Shown here: piece by piece, positions 1 through 8,817 of the stretch
Layout of the letters: each line of letters starts with the position of its first letter
Numbering within the stretch: the first letter of the stretch is position 1
Source of the DNA: Dehalococcoidales bacterium
GTDB taxonomy: Bacteria; Chloroflexota; Dehalococcoidia; Dehalococcoidales; RBG-16-60-22
DNA length: 64,000 nt
Assembly: GCA_002688435.1 (NCBI GenBank)
Contig: NZCW01000030.1
Coordinates: 1-64,000, forward strand
Direction: 5' to 3'
Made by a program: the position numbers and the translations under genes
The notes under the pieces: generated by a model
What the model was told of the DNA's origin: nothing
Databases searched by the model: none
What the model saw: only the letters and a program-made list of their open reading frames with translations

Positions 1-8
1 AAAGGAGG
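1..8 (+). promoter_or_regulatory. Ribosome binding site of ispG
   Basis: AAAGGAGG is a near-perfect anti-Shine-Dalgarno match. It lies 8 bases before the in-frame ATA at 17 and 87 bases before the first canonical in-frame start (GTG at 95). The frame has a TAG stop at 14-16, so translation cannot enter from further upstream. Confidence 0.7.
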
Positions 9-16
9 TGAGGTAG

Positions 17-1081
17 ATAAATAACCCCATCAACCCAAGAAGAGTTAGCAAACCAGTTCAAGTTGGCCGTGTTACGGTTGGCGGCAGTGCCCCGGTGGTG
101 GTGCAGTCAATGACCAAAACCGACACTCGTGATGTTATGTCAACCATCCGACAAATCAGAGAACTTGAAGAGTGTGACTGTGAAATTGTTAGAATTGCCG
201 TGCCGGATGCGGAAGCAGCTCACGCCATCCCGGCTATCAAAAAAGGCACTTCCGTACCCCTGATTGCCGATATTCACTTTGACTACCGCCTGGCTTTGAC
301 GGCGCTGGAAGCCGGCGCGGACGGACTACGCCTCAATCCGGGTAATATCAGCGAATCGGAAAAGGTCAGGGCGGTGGCGCGGGTGGCCAAAGAAAGAGGG
401 GTGCCCATCCGCATCGGATTGAACGCCGGTAGCCTGCCCAAAACGAGCAACCCTGAATTGAGTATCGCCGAACGGATGGTGGCGGCTGCTTTGGAACAGA
501 TAAAGTCGCTGGAAAGCCTTGACTTTGACCTGATTAAAGTCTCACTCAAGGCCTTTGATGTACCGACGACGATTGAGGCCTACCGGAGTATTGCCGGGAA
601 GATACCCTATCCCCTGCACTTGGGTATCACCGAGGCGGGCGTGCCCCGGAAAGGCGCTATTCGCAGCGCGGTGGGTATCGGCACCCTGCTCTATATGGGT
701 ATCGGCGACACCGTCCGGGTCTCGCTGACCGCTCATCCCCGCGAAGAGGTGGTGGCCGGCTATGAAATTTTGAAAAGCCTGGGCCTACGCCAGTACGGGC
801 CAGTGTTGGTAAGCTGCCCTTCTTGTGGTCGGGCGGAGGTTGATATTGTAAAATTAGCTGAAGACGTGGAAGAAAAGTTATCAAAAATTGATAAGCCGAT
901 AAAGGTGGTGGTGATGGGTTGCGAGGTTAATGGCCCCGGTGAGGCGAAAGACGCCGACGTGGGTATCGCCTGCGGCAAAGGAAGAGGTGTTATCTTTAAG
1001 AAGGGGGAAAAGGTGGAGACGGTGGAAGAAAAAGATTTTATTAGTGCGCTGATGAGGGAAGTGGAGAGGATGATAAGGTAA
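17..1081 (+). CDS. ispG: 4-hydroxy-3-methylbut-2-en-1-yl diphosphate synthase (IspG/GcpE)
   Basis: Converts methylerythritol cyclodiphosphate to HMBPP in the non-mevalonate isoprenoid pathway, using a [4Fe-4S] cluster. The family hallmark VVVQSMTKTDTRD is at the N-terminus. The cluster cysteines are visible as SCPSCG and GCEVNGPGE (Cys267, Cys270 and Cys302 if counted from codon 17). The ORF track starts at GTG 95, but homology clearly continues upstream (KPVQVGRVTVGGSAPVVV), giving about 354 residues, a normal bacterial length. No ATG, GTG or TTG exists between the upstream stop (14-16) and 95. The best start is therefore ATA at 17, placed 8 bases after a strong Shine-Dalgarno sequence. ATC at 29 or a sequence error are alternatives. 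proS follows after a repeat-bearing gap. Confidence 0.93.
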   Translation: MNNPINPRRVSKPVQVGRVTVGGSAPVVVQSMTKTDTRDVMSTIRQIRELEECDCEIVRIAVPDAEAAHAIPAIKKGTSVPLIADIHFDYRLALTALEAGADGLRLNPGNISESEKVRAVARVAKERGVPIRIGLNAGSLPKTSNPELSIAERMVAAALEQIKSLESLDFDLIKVSLKAFDVPTTIEAYRSIAGKIPYPLHLGITEAGVPRKGAIRSAVGIGTLLYMGIGDTVRVSLTAHPREEVVAGYEILKSLGLRQYGPVLVSCPSCGRAEVDIVKLAEDVEEKLSKIDKPIKVVVMGCEVNGPGEAKDADVGIACGKGRGVIFKKGEKVETVEEKDFISALMREVERMIR

Positions 1082-1172
1082 GGAGAGCCGAAGAGAGATG
1101 AAACCTCTCTTACCTAATATTCCCTCTTCCTCTTAGTAAGGGGAAGAGGGATATAAGTGGGGATATGGTTTC
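1081..1172. repeat. Intergenic palindromic repeat, copy A
   Basis: GA/CT-rich sequence between ispG and proS containing the imperfect hairpin CCCTCTTCC...GGAAGAGGG. Its left part (GGAGAGCCGAAGAGAG) matches the repeat at 7346 (GGGAGAGCCAAAGAGAG), and the hairpin core resembles those near 7220 and 22130. It looks like a member of a dispersed non-coding repeat family. Confidence 0.6.
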
Positions 1173-1203
1173 CCCATAAACCTGAATAAGAATGGAGTGA
1201 AAA

Positions 1204-2901
1204 GTGCGCATTTCGGAACTATTCGGTAAGACGCAGCGGGAAATACCAGCGGAGGCGGACACTGCCAGCCATCAGTTATTACTGAGGACCGGAATGGTGA
1301 GCCAGGTAGCGGCTGGGGTCTATGCCTACCAGCCGATGGGCTGGCGGGTGCTCCGTAAAATAGAGAGTATCATCCGCGACGAGATGGACAAAGCCGGTGG
1401 GCAGGAACTGAGCATGCCGGTACTCCAGCCTCTAGGCTTGTGGCAAGAGACAAAACGTGATCAGGCTTTCGGTAAGGGGCTGTTTACTCTGGCCGACCGT
1501 CGGCAACGCCCACTGGTGCTGGGACCGACCCATGAAGAGGTCATCACCCGGATGGTTAGCCGCAACGTGCAGAGCTACCGTGACCTGCCCAAGCTGCTTT
1601 ACCAGATACAGGTTAAGTTCCGCGACGAGCCTCGTCCCAAAGGTGGGCTGATGAGAGTCCGGGAGTTCAGCATGAAAGACCTCTATAGTTTTGATATCGA
1701 TGAAGCCGGACTGGACCAGAGCTATCAAGAGATGCTCCGGGCTTATCAGAATATTTATGACCGTTGTGGTCTGCCCACTCTACTGGTGGAGGCGGACAGC
1801 GGAGCTATTGGGGGCAAGGACTCCCACGAGTTTATGGTTATTGCCCAAAGTGGGGAGGAGGAGGTGGTTTACTGCGATAGCTGTAAGTATGCGGCTAACG
1901 TGGAGAAGGCCGAGAGTGCTAAGGAAAAAATAAAAGCGGAAAAACCCCTGCCGATTGAAGAAGTGGCTACGCCGGGAGTGACGACGATCGAGGACTTGGC
2001 CGCTTTTCTCGAAGTGCCCCAAAGCTACACCATGAAAACACTGTTCTATATCGCCGACGGCGAGCTTGTCTTTGTCGTTATCCGGGGCGACCTCGAGGTG
2101 AACGAGGTCAAGCTGAAGAACGTTCTCCATTGCTATGAGCTCCGTCTGGCCAATGAAGATGAAGTAACGGAAAAGGGTATTGTCGCCGGTTCGGCCTCGC
2201 CGGTAGGCGTCCGTGGAGTCAAAGTGGTGGCGGACGACTCAGTGACGCCGGGAATGAACTTTGTCGCCGGGGGTAATAAGCCGGATACCCATATCAAAAA
2301 CATTAACTACGATAGGGATTTCCAGGCGGATATGGTGGTGGATATCGCCTTGGTCCGTGCTGGGGAAGGATGCCCCCACTGTGAAGGTAAGCTGTCCGTT
2401 GCACATGGGATTGAGGTGGGGCATATCTTTAAGCTGGGTACTTTTTTCAGCGAAACGCTGGACGCTTTTTTCATTGACGAAAAGGGCGTGTCTCGCCCCA
2501 TTGTTATGGGCTGTTACGGTATCGGTCTCGGCCGGCTACTGGCGGCGACTATCGAGCAGAACCATGACGATAAGGGCGTTATCTGGCCGCGGCCGATTGC
2601 CCCATACCAGATATATCTCTGCCCGCTGTATCGGGAGGACACGAAAGTAGCGGAAATCGCCGAAAAGCTGTACGACGAACTTGAGGCGGCGGGTTTGGAG
2701 GTGCTTTTCGACGACCGTGTGGAGTCTCCCGGAGTAAAATTCAATGACGCTGACCTGCTGGGGATACCAGTGCGGGTGGCCGTCAGCCCGCGTACTTTGG
2801 AGAAGGACAGCGTGGAGATGAAGAAACGCGCTGGGAAAGATGCCGAACTGGTGCCACTGATAGGGGCTTCCACCAGTCTTAAAGAGATTGTAGAAAGTTG
2901 A
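1204..2901 (+). CDS. proS: Prolyl-tRNA synthetase (bacterial type with editing insertion)
   Basis: Charges tRNA-Pro with proline. At 565 residues it has the normal length of the bacterial-type enzyme. The N-terminal class II core (MRISELFGKTQREIP) is interrupted at roughly residues 220-400 by the INS editing domain that hydrolyses Ala-tRNA-Pro. The core resumes with motif 3 (MGCYGIGLGRL), followed by the anticodon-binding domain from about residue 470. The start is GTG at 1204, preceded by GGAGTGA. The gene follows ispG in the same direction and is followed after 13 bases by a DUF6125-like gene, so the three may be co-transcribed. Confidence 0.96.
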   Translation: MRISELFGKTQREIPAEADTASHQLLLRTGMVSQVAAGVYAYQPMGWRVLRKIESIIRDEMDKAGGQELSMPVLQPLGLWQETKRDQAFGKGLFTLADRRQRPLVLGPTHEEVITRMVSRNVQSYRDLPKLLYQIQVKFRDEPRPKGGLMRVREFSMKDLYSFDIDEAGLDQSYQEMLRAYQNIYDRCGLPTLLVEADSGAIGGKDSHEFMVIAQSGEEEVVYCDSCKYAANVEKAESAKEKIKAEKPLPIEEVATPGVTTIEDLAAFLEVPQSYTMKTLFYIADGELVFVVIRGDLEVNEVKLKNVLHCYELRLANEDEVTEKGIVAGSASPVGVRGVKVVADDSVTPGMNFVAGGNKPDTHIKNINYDRDFQADMVVDIALVRAGEGCPHCEGKLSVAHGIEVGHIFKLGTFFSETLDAFFIDEKGVSRPIVMGCYGIGLGRLLAATIEQNHDDKGVIWPRPIAPYQIYLCPLYREDTKVAEIAEKLYDELEAAGLEVLFDDRVESPGVKFNDADLLGIPVRVAVSPRTLEKDSVEMKKRAGKDAELVPLIGASTSLKEIVES

Positions 2902-2914
2902 CATAATATAGTTA

Positions 2915-3658
2915 GTGGAGAACAAAGAAGTGAAAGAAGCGCGGCGTAGCTCGGACAAGCGAGCGCTAATCGACCTTATTTTCGATTCCCTGCATCTTAT
3001 TGTCCTGCACTACGGGATATGGTTTGGCGAGACGGAGCGTCGGCTGGGACTGAAAAAAGCTATAGAGGTGGACGATGTGGTGTGGGAGAGGGTGCTGTCG
3101 ATTATGTTGGAACGGATTGCTCGGCGGTGCAAGGTGCCCACCGAAGATGGTGTTCTGGAATTCTTCGCTGGGATGGATAAAGAAGGGCTGTCCGCGTTGC
3201 TGGTCGACATGGGCAAGAACTGGCTGGCCAGTGACGGGGTCTGGTTTCAAGCGGTGGAGAAGGATGGGATGGAGGGTGCTAGACAGATAAACGATGTCTG
3301 CTGGGCCCGGTTTTCCTATATAGAGGCCAAAAGAATCATGAAGCGGCTTGACCTGCCGGAGAGTGGCGGTCTGACGGCACTGAAAAAAGCATTAAAATAC
3401 CGTCAGTATGCGCTGGTTAACCGGCAGGAAATTGTTGATGCGGCTGATAACAGGATTATCTTCCGGATGAACGAGTGCCGTGTGCAGCAGGCGAGAAAGA
3501 GGGCCGGCCTTCCCGACTATCCCTGTAAATCAGTCGGCGTGGTGGAATATACCCGGTTTACCGAAGGTATTGACCCACGCATCAAGACGGCCTGTCTCGG
3601 CTGTCCACCGGACCCGCATCCGGCGGAGTGGTACTGCGCTTGGGAATTTATACTTTGA
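2915..3658 (+). CDS. Conserved hypothetical protein, DUF6125-like
   Basis: A soluble 247-residue protein with no signal peptide or membrane segment. The N-terminal half is helical (ALIDLIFDSLHLIVLHYGIWFGETERRLG). The C-terminal third carries conserved-looking cysteines (NECRVQQARKRAGLPDYPCKSVG and TACLGCPPDPHP) and ends in WYCAWEFIL. This pattern recalls the DUF6125 / L-2-amino-thiazoline-4-carboxylate hydrolase-like proteins of anaerobes; that match is from memory and uncertain. The start is GTG at 2915 with GTTAGTGGAG around it, so the exact start is not certain. It follows proS by 13 bases. Its function is unknown. Confidence 0.75.
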   Translation: MENKEVKEARRSSDKRALIDLIFDSLHLIVLHYGIWFGETERRLGLKKAIEVDDVVWERVLSIMLERIARRCKVPTEDGVLEFFAGMDKEGLSALLVDMGKNWLASDGVWFQAVEKDGMEGARQINDVCWARFSYIEAKRIMKRLDLPESGGLTALKKALKYRQYALVNRQEIVDAADNRIIFRMNECRVQQARKRAGLPDYPCKSVGVVEYTRFTEGIDPRIKTACLGCPPDPHPAEWYCAWEFIL

Positions 3659-3669
3659 GGTCTGGTCGG

Positions 3670-6075
3670 CTAGGCGCGCAGGGTGGTGCCGAGTTGATGA
3701 GATAACCTACCCAAGATTTTCTGCTGGACCTTGTTGGTCTCTTCGTCGGTCAGGGTATGGGTAGGCGACCGGTAAGTAATCCGGTAGGCTAAGGACTTCT
3801 TGCCCGGCGGGACCTGTCCACCGGAGTAGATATCGAATATGGCCACCCGGTGCACTAATGGAAAGCCCTGGATAATATCTGTGACCCGCTGGTGGCTTAC
3901 CTTGGCGTCAACTATCAAGGCGATGTCTCTCACCGTGGTCGGGAAGCGCGGTATTGGCTGGAACATCTTGTGCTTAATGGCGAAGGGTAAAAGGGCGGCC
4001 ACATCGATTTCGAAGAGGTAAGCTGTGTCGGTAATATCGAAAGCCTCGGTGACTTCCGGGTGTAGCTCTCCGACAACCCCTAGTTTACTGTCGCTGACCA
4101 CTATCACCGCCTGTTTTACCGGATGCAGACTTTCGTCATTGCCTGGTGTAAAGTTGGCTTCAACACTTAGCTGGTCGAGAAGGCCTTCCACTACTCCCTT
4201 GGCGTCAAAAAAGTCCAGCCCGCCACCGTCGCCATGCCACGATAGCTTATTTCTGGCCCCGCTCATCAAGCCACACAGTACTTCCGGTTCCTCAGGTAGG
4301 TCCTTCTGTCGAGGTAAGTATGTCTTGTCCAGTTCGAAGAGCCGGATGCCGCCGTCTTCGTGTCTCCGGTTGGCCGCCAAGGCGGCCAACAGATTGGGGC
4401 GGAGGTTGGGGCGGAGGTATTCCTGATTAGCGGTCATCGGGTTGAACAGACGGATGGGCATTGGTTCGGTGGCCTGAGTTTTAGGCCTTAGTTTGTTTAA
4501 CATCTCTAGGCTGGTTAGCGAATAGGTAATCACCTCATGAAAACCGTAGCCGACCAGGCGGTCTCTAATTTTCCGTTTCAAACCGATGATGAGGTCTGGA
4601 TTTTGTGAGGGTAGCGACCGGCTGAGCATGGTGGTCGGTATCTTATCGTAGCCGATGACGCGGGCTACTTCCTCGATAAGGTCAACCGCCTGGGAGATGT
4701 CACTTCGCCAGTAGGGGGCGGTAACCATGAATTCAGTGGTTGAGGCGGCTGGTTTACAATCAAAACCCAGCGCAGTCAGCGTGCCAGCTATCTGGTCTGG
4801 GCGGAACTCAGTACCTAGAAATCGTTTTACTTTATCGGTCTGGAAGTGGATGGGTTGGTGGTCTTGCCGGCCGGGATAAACATCGGCGATACCCCGGGCG
4901 GCTTGGCCACCGCTCAGCTGAAGCATCAGCTGGGTCGCCCGTTTAATCGCCGGTACGGCCAGCTCGGGGCGGATGCCCCGCTCAAACCGCATACAGGCTT
5001 CGCTGGGTAAAGCTAGGTACTGGCCGGTGTAGTGGATGCTGGCCGGGTTGAAGTTAGCCGCTTCCAGCAGTATCGAGGTCGTCTCCCCGGTAACTTCACT
5101 GTTGGTCCCACCCATTACTCCGGCGATAGCTACCGCTCGCTCTGCGTCGGCAATAACCAGCATGTTGTCGGTAAGGGTCCTTTTCACTCCATCTAGGGAA
5201 GTGATGATTTCACTGGCGGTCGCCCGGCGGACGATAATCTTTTTACCTTTAATTTTCTCGTAGTCAAAAGCATGCAATGGCTGCCCTAGTTCCAGCATGA
5301 CATAGTTAGTGACGTCAACGATGTTGTTAATCGGGCGCATGCCGCTGGCCAATAGTCTCTGCTGCAGCCAAGAGGGGGACTCGGCTATCCTAGTACCGGT
5401 GATTAAAGTGGCGCAATACCGATGGCACAGGTCGGGGTCGGCAATCTCCACCGCTATTTGTCGGTCGATGCCGGGCTCTGTTTCCTTATAGCTGATCTCG
5501 GGGAAGCGTAGGCTCTGGCCGGTCAGGGCGGCCATCTCTCTGGCGATGCCGATGACCGAAAGGCAGTCGGGGCGGTTGGGTGTGACGTCCGAGTCAAGAA
5601 TAATATCGCCTAGGTAGTCGGCCATCGGTGTGCCCACCGGCGCCTCGGGCGGCAGGACCATGATACCTTCGTGGCTGTCCGAGATGCCCAGCTCCTTTTC
5701 CGAGCAGATCATGCCACTGGACGCGACGCCACGAATCTTGGCCGTTTTCAGACGGGATCGCTGGCCGGTGTGGCCGTCTATCAACTCGGCACCAACGAAA
5801 GCGAAAGCTATCTTGTCACCCACGGTGAGGTTCGGGGCGCCGCAGACTACGGTCAGCGGCTCGGTGCCTACATCTACCGTAGGTAGGTGAAGGCGGTCAG
5901 CGTTGGGGTGAGGGTTAACGGCTGTTATCCGGCCGATAACAACATTCGTCCAGCGGCCACCGATGACCTGTGCTTCCTTGGTCTCGATGCCGGCCATGGT
6001 TAGCCGTTCCGCCAGCTCAGTCGGGGGTAGAGTGACGTCGATATATTCTTTTAACCACTTAAGAGGAACTTTCAT
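3670..6075 (-). CDS. pheT: Phenylalanyl-tRNA synthetase beta subunit
   Basis: Beta chain of the alpha2-beta2 PheRS that charges tRNA-Phe. The 801 residues show the expected order: an EMAP/tRNA-binding fold (about 40-150, WTNVVIGRITAVNPHPNADRLH), the B3/B4 editing domain (about 200-370), the B5 domain (about 400-470), the pseudo-catalytic core, and a C-terminal FDX-ACB anticodon domain (PRFPTTVRDIALIVD). The ATG at 6075 directly abuts the pheS stop codon (zero spacing), so translation is probably coupled. It is the last gene of the block beginning at pheS. Confidence 0.97.
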   Translation of the reverse strand: MKVPLKWLKEYIDVTLPPTELAERLTMAGIETKEAQVIGGRWTNVVIGRITAVNPHPNADRLHLPTVDVGTEPLTVVCGAPNLTVGDKIAFAFVGAELIDGHTGQRSRLKTAKIRGVASSGMICSEKELGISDSHEGIMVLPPEAPVGTPMADYLGDIILDSDVTPNRPDCLSVIGIAREMAALTGQSLRFPEISYKETEPGIDRQIAVEIADPDLCHRYCATLITGTRIAESPSWLQQRLLASGMRPINNIVDVTNYVMLELGQPLHAFDYEKIKGKKIIVRRATASEIITSLDGVKRTLTDNMLVIADAERAVAIAGVMGGTNSEVTGETTSILLEAANFNPASIHYTGQYLALPSEACMRFERGIRPELAVPAIKRATQLMLQLSGGQAARGIADVYPGRQDHQPIHFQTDKVKRFLGTEFRPDQIAGTLTALGFDCKPAASTTEFMVTAPYWRSDISQAVDLIEEVARVIGYDKIPTTMLSRSLPSQNPDLIIGLKRKIRDRLVGYGFHEVITYSLTSLEMLNKLRPKTQATEPMPIRLFNPMTANQEYLRPNLRPNLLAALAANRRHEDGGIRLFELDKTYLPRQKDLPEEPEVLCGLMSGARNKLSWHGDGGGLDFFDAKGVVEGLLDQLSVEANFTPGNDESLHPVKQAVIVVSDSKLGVVGELHPEVTEAFDITDTAYLFEIDVAALLPFAIKHKMFQPIPRFPTTVRDIALIVDAKVSHQRVTDIIQGFPLVHRVAIFDIYSGGQVPPGKKSLAYRITYRSPTHTLTDEETNKVQQKILGRLSHQLGTTLRA

Positions 6076-7110
6076 CTAAAATTGCCTTAAAAATCTGAGG
6101 TCGTTGCCGTAAAACAGACGGATATCGTCAATCCCGTAGCGGAGCATAGGCAGACGTTCAATCCCGATGCCGAAGGCAAAACCGGAATAAACTTCCGGGT
6201 CAATACCGCCGAGCTGAAACACCCGGGGATGGGTCATACCCGCGCCCAGTATTTCAATCCAACCGCTGTGGCCGCAGAGACGGCAGCCTTGGCCGTTACA
6301 GACTAGGCAGCCGATGGCCATCTCAACACCGGGCTCAACAAAGGGGAAGTAGTCACAGCGGAAACGTACCCGTCTCTCCTCGCCGAAGAAGCGGCGGGCA
6401 AACTCGTAAAGCGTCCCTTTAAGGTCGGCCATGGTGATACCCTTATCCACCACCTGTCCGTCAATCTGGTGAAACATGGGGATGTGGGTAGCGTCGCTGG
6501 CTTCGTAGCGGTAGACCTTACCCGGCGCCATCACCCTTATCGGCGGTGCTATTCTCTCGATGGTCCGGGCGGATACCGAGGTGGTGTGGGTGCGGAGTAA
6601 CCTCGGCTTCTCTCCGCGGTTCGTCTCTACCCAACAGGTGGACATGGTATCGCGGGCCGGGTGCTCTTCTGGGATGTTCAGGGCTTCAAAATTATAATAG
6701 TCCCACTCCACGTCCGGTCCCTCGACAATCTGGAAGCCCATGTCGGCAAAGATATCGCAGATTTCATTGAAGGTCTGGGTAATCGGGTGTAAACGACCGG
6801 TCGGTACCGGCCAACCCGGCAGGGTAATGTCAATGATTTCTTCTTTAGCGTGTGATGCCAGCTGTGCTTTGCGGAGAGCCTGCTCTTTTTGCCGTCGGCT
6901 ATCTTCCAGGTCGGCCTTGACTTGGTTTGCCCGAGCGCCGGCGGTTTTCCTTTCTTCTAGGGGCAGTGACGCCAGTCTACGCAACATGGTGGTCAGGGTA
7001 CTTTTTTTACCCATATATTGGATGCGCCAAGGCTCCAACTGCTTGATATGGTTGATGTCTGTCAATTCCTGAAGCGCTTTTAGTTTTAGTTCTTCAAGCT
7101 GCTTTAACAT
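6076..7110 (-). CDS. pheS: Phenylalanyl-tRNA synthetase alpha subunit
   Basis: Catalytic alpha chain of PheRS. The 344 residues comprise an N-terminal coiled coil (about 1-90) and a class II catalytic core with motif 2 ([19 protein letters not shown]) and motif 3 ([14 protein letters not shown]). An insert with four cysteines ([13 protein letters not shown]) suggests a small metal knuckle. A promoter (TTGACC-18-TATAAT) ends 12 bases before the ATG, so the leader would be about 5 bases long. No Shine-Dalgarno sequence is visible, which fits a nearly leaderless mRNA. pheT follows without a gap. Confidence 0.97.
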   Translation of the reverse strand: MLKQLEELKLKALQELTDINHIKQLEPWRIQYMGKKSTLTTMLRRLASLPLEERKTAGARANQVKADLEDSRRQKEQALRKAQLASHAKEEIIDITLPGWPVPTGRLHPITQTFNEICDIFADMGFQIVEGPDVEWDYYNFEALNIPEEHPARDTMSTCWVETNRGEKPRLLRTHTTSVSARTIERIAPPIRVMAPGKVYRYEASDATHIPMFHQIDGQVVDKGITMADLKGTLYEFARRFFGEERRVRFRCDYFPFVEPGVEMAIGCLVCNGQGCRLCGHSGWIEILGAGMTHPRVFQLGGIDPEVYSGFAFGIGIERLPMLRYGIDDIRLFYGNDLRFLRQF

Positions 7111-7121
7111 GGCTGTCTTGA

Positions 7122-7151
7122 ATTATAAGCTATTAGCCACGAAGGGGTCAA
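7122..7151 (-). promoter_or_regulatory. pheST promoter
   Basis: On the minus strand TTGACC (7151-7146), an 18-base spacer and TATAAT (7127-7122). The expected transcription start is near 7115, about 5 bases before the pheS ATG. Confidence 0.7.
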
Positions 7152-7193
7152 GAAATAAGACCGTTTGATGACCTGTTTCCCTATAGGTTTTAT

Positions 7194-7264
7194 GAGGTGA
7201 CCTCACTCCATCAGCCCCTCTCTCCTTTGATAAGGAGAAGAGAAAAATTATGGAAAGAAGGGCT
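7194..7264. repeat. Intergenic palindromic repeat, copy B
   Basis: Lies in the 440-base gap between pheS and rplT. It contains GAGGTGACCTCA, itself palindromic, followed by TCTCTCCTTTGATAAGGAGA, an imperfect hairpin. The GGTGACCTCA element recurs at 16441 and 22113. No coding sequence was seen in the gap. Confidence 0.6.
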
Positions 7265-7345
7265 GGCGCTCCTCTGAGGCACCCCGCATTATTAAATCAG
7301 GGCAAGGAGAATTAAAACACCATTCGTATTACTGAATTCGAAGTC

Positions 7346-7434
7346 GGGAGAGCCAAAGAGAGGCGGAGCCTCTTTTATAGATTAACTTCTCCTTTGCCTT
7401 CTCAAAGGGAAGAGGATAAAAGAGGATGGGGTTA
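7346..7434. repeat. Intergenic palindromic repeat, copy C
   Basis: Second repeat in the pheS-rplT gap. It begins GGGAGAGCCAAAGAGAG, closely matching copy A at 1081, then has a CT-rich arm (CTTCTCCTTTGCCTTCTC) paired with AAAGGGAAGAGG. The remainder of the gap (7435-7550) holds the 3' flank of rplT and no recognisable gene. Confidence 0.6.
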
Positions 7435-7550
7435 CCAAGTAAATAGCTAAAGGAGGATAGGGTTAAAATAGTACCGTATCTTGTTTTGGGTCGGGTTTGA
7501 GCGTTCTCTCTAGTAGCTGTGGTTATCAGATAAGTGAAAACTTCTTTGTC

Positions 7551-7910
7551 TTAGGACCAGGCTTTTCCCCGGCTGGTGTTTATCAGGTTGGCCAGTGCCT
7601 CCGGTTCCCGGACGGCCATATCGGCGAGTATCTTACGGTTTATTTCCACGCCGGACTTTTTCAGATTACTCATAAACTCGCCATATTTGAGGCCCTGTGC
7701 CCGGCTGGCGGCGTTAATTCGCAGAATCCACAATCGGCGCATATCGCCTTTGCGCTCACGGCGGTGACGGTAAGCATAGCTCAACGATTTGAGCATGGAC
7801 TCGTTAGCCCGGCGGAAGAGGGAATGCTTGGAGGCTCTATGGCCCCTGGTCAGGGCTAACACTTTTTTATGTCGGCGGTGAGTAGTGGTACCTCTCTTGA
7901 CTCGTGGCAA
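7551..7910 (-). CDS. rplT: 50S ribosomal protein L20
   Basis: Large-subunit assembly protein that binds 23S rRNA. At 119 residues it is the standard length, with the typical start [18 protein letters not shown] and the conserved [23 protein letters not shown]. Last gene of the infC-rpmI-rplT operon. In other bacteria L20 represses this operon by binding its mRNA; no such site was resolved here. It lies 18 bases after rpmI. Confidence 0.97.
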   Translation of the reverse strand: MPRVKRGTTTHRRHKKVLALTRGHRASKHSLFRRANESMLKSLSYAYRHRRERKGDMRRLWILRINAASRAQGLKYGEFMSNLKKSGVEINRKILADMAVREPEALANLINTSRGKAWS

Positions 7911-7928
7911 AGTATTGACTCCTCTGGT

Positions 7929-8132
7929 CTAGCTAATTCCGTGAGGGATAAGCCTTTTTATCCTAACACGGTCCGCCGGATGAAGCGCTACTTTCTCATC
8001 GAAAAGGCGCTTGACCCGCTTGGCTTTACGGCGGCGCAGGTGACTTTTCGGTCCCTTGACCCGCAAAATTTTACCACTTCCGGTAATATGGAAACGTCTC
8101 TGTGCCCCTTTATGAGTTTTAATTTTCGGCAT
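7929..8132 (-). CDS. rpmI: 50S ribosomal protein L35
   Basis: Small basic ribosomal protein of 67 residues with the family start MPKIKTHKGAQRRFHITGSGKI and the HLRRRKAKRVKRLF segment. Its ATG lies inside the end of infC (14-base overlap), so translation is likely coupled to infC. The order infC-rpmI-rplT is nearly universal in bacteria. Confidence 0.96.
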   Translation of the reverse strand: MPKIKTHKGAQRRFHITGSGKILRVKGPKSHLRRRKAKRVKRLFDEKVALHPADRVRIKRLIPHGIS

Positions 8133-8712
8133 CCCGGGCTTCCTTTACTTCTTCTTTAGCTTTTTTCTTGGTTTCTTCTTTTATATCTTCGCTGGGGTTG
8201 CTTTTCGTCGTGGCTGGGACTAGGATGATATTCATCCGTTTCCCTTCCAGCACTGCCTGCCTTTCCAAGATGGCGGCTGTTCCTAAAGATTCCACCATCC
8301 TCTGGAGTAATTTATAGCCCAGCTCTGGGTGGGTGATTTCACGGCCCCGGAACATTATGGTTACCTTGACCTTAGCCCCATTCCCGAGTAGTTTTCGGGT
8401 ATTTCTCGCCTTGGCTCCGAAATCATGATCACCAATTTTGGGTCGCAGGCGTACTTCTCTCAGTAGTGAGGCCTTCTGGCCTTTCTTCATTTCCTGTTCT
8501 TTTTTGGCCTGCTGGTATTTGAATCTGCCGTAGTCGAGAAGCCGGCACACCGGTGGTTCGGCGTTAGGCGCAACTTCAACCAGGTCAAGGCTATACTTTC
8601 TCGCCGTTTCCTGCGCCTGAAATAAAGGCATAATCCCCAACTGCTCACCCTTTTCCCCCACCAGCCTGACCTCTCGAACTCTTATCATGTGATTGACGCG
8701 TAGTCGTTTAAT
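8119..8712 (-). CDS. infC: Translation initiation factor IF-3, AUU start
   Basis: IF-3 binds the 30S subunit and checks start-codon and initiator-tRNA pairing. N-domain (VNHMIRVREVRLVGEKGEQLGI), lysine-rich linker and C-domain (VRLRPKIGDHDFGAKARNTRKLL, MFRGREITHPELG) are all present; a lysine/glutamate-rich tail ends in DAEN. The track start (TTG 8757) coincides with the predicted transcription start, so it cannot be used. No ATG or GTG lies between it and NHMIR. ATT at 8712-8710, reading AUU AAA CGA, mirrors the AUU start of E. coli infC, which lets IF-3 repress its own synthesis. ATA at 8715 is the close alternative. This gives about 197 residues. Confidence 0.93.
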   Translation of the reverse strand: MKRLRVNHMIRVREVRLVGEKGEQLGIMPLFQAQETARKYSLDLVEVAPNAEPPVCRLLDYGRFKYQQAKKEQEMKKGQKASLLREVRLRPKIGDHDFGAKARNTRKLLGNGAKVKVTIMFRGREITHPELGYKLLQRMVESLGTAAILERQAVLEGKRMNIILVPATTKSNPSEDIKEETKKKAKEEVKEARDAEN

Positions 8713-8726
8713 TATGTCCCCGTTTA

Positions 8727-8734
8727 CCTCCTCC
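8727..8734 (-). promoter_or_regulatory. Ribosome binding site of infC
   Basis: GGAGGAGG on the minus strand. Counting from its last base, 14 bases separate it from the AUU at 8712 and 11 from the AUA at 8715; the upstream GGAGG register is further still. It lies downstream of the track's TTG start, so it supports a start near 8712-8715. Confidence 0.65.
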
Positions 8735-8759
8735 AAGCATAAATGCCCTACGAGCAAAA

Positions 8760-8788
8760 ACTATACCATTTTCTCGCCGACTAATCAA
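8760..8788 (-). promoter_or_regulatory. infC-rpmI-rplT promoter
   Basis: On the minus strand TTGATT (8788-8783), a 17-base spacer and TATAGT (8765-8760), with TG one base before the -10 box (extended -10). The transcription start should fall near 8753, leaving a leader of about 40 bases. Confidence 0.65.
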
Positions 8789-8817
8789 ATCAAGGGAATT
8801 TGGTCTGTTTGAAGATA

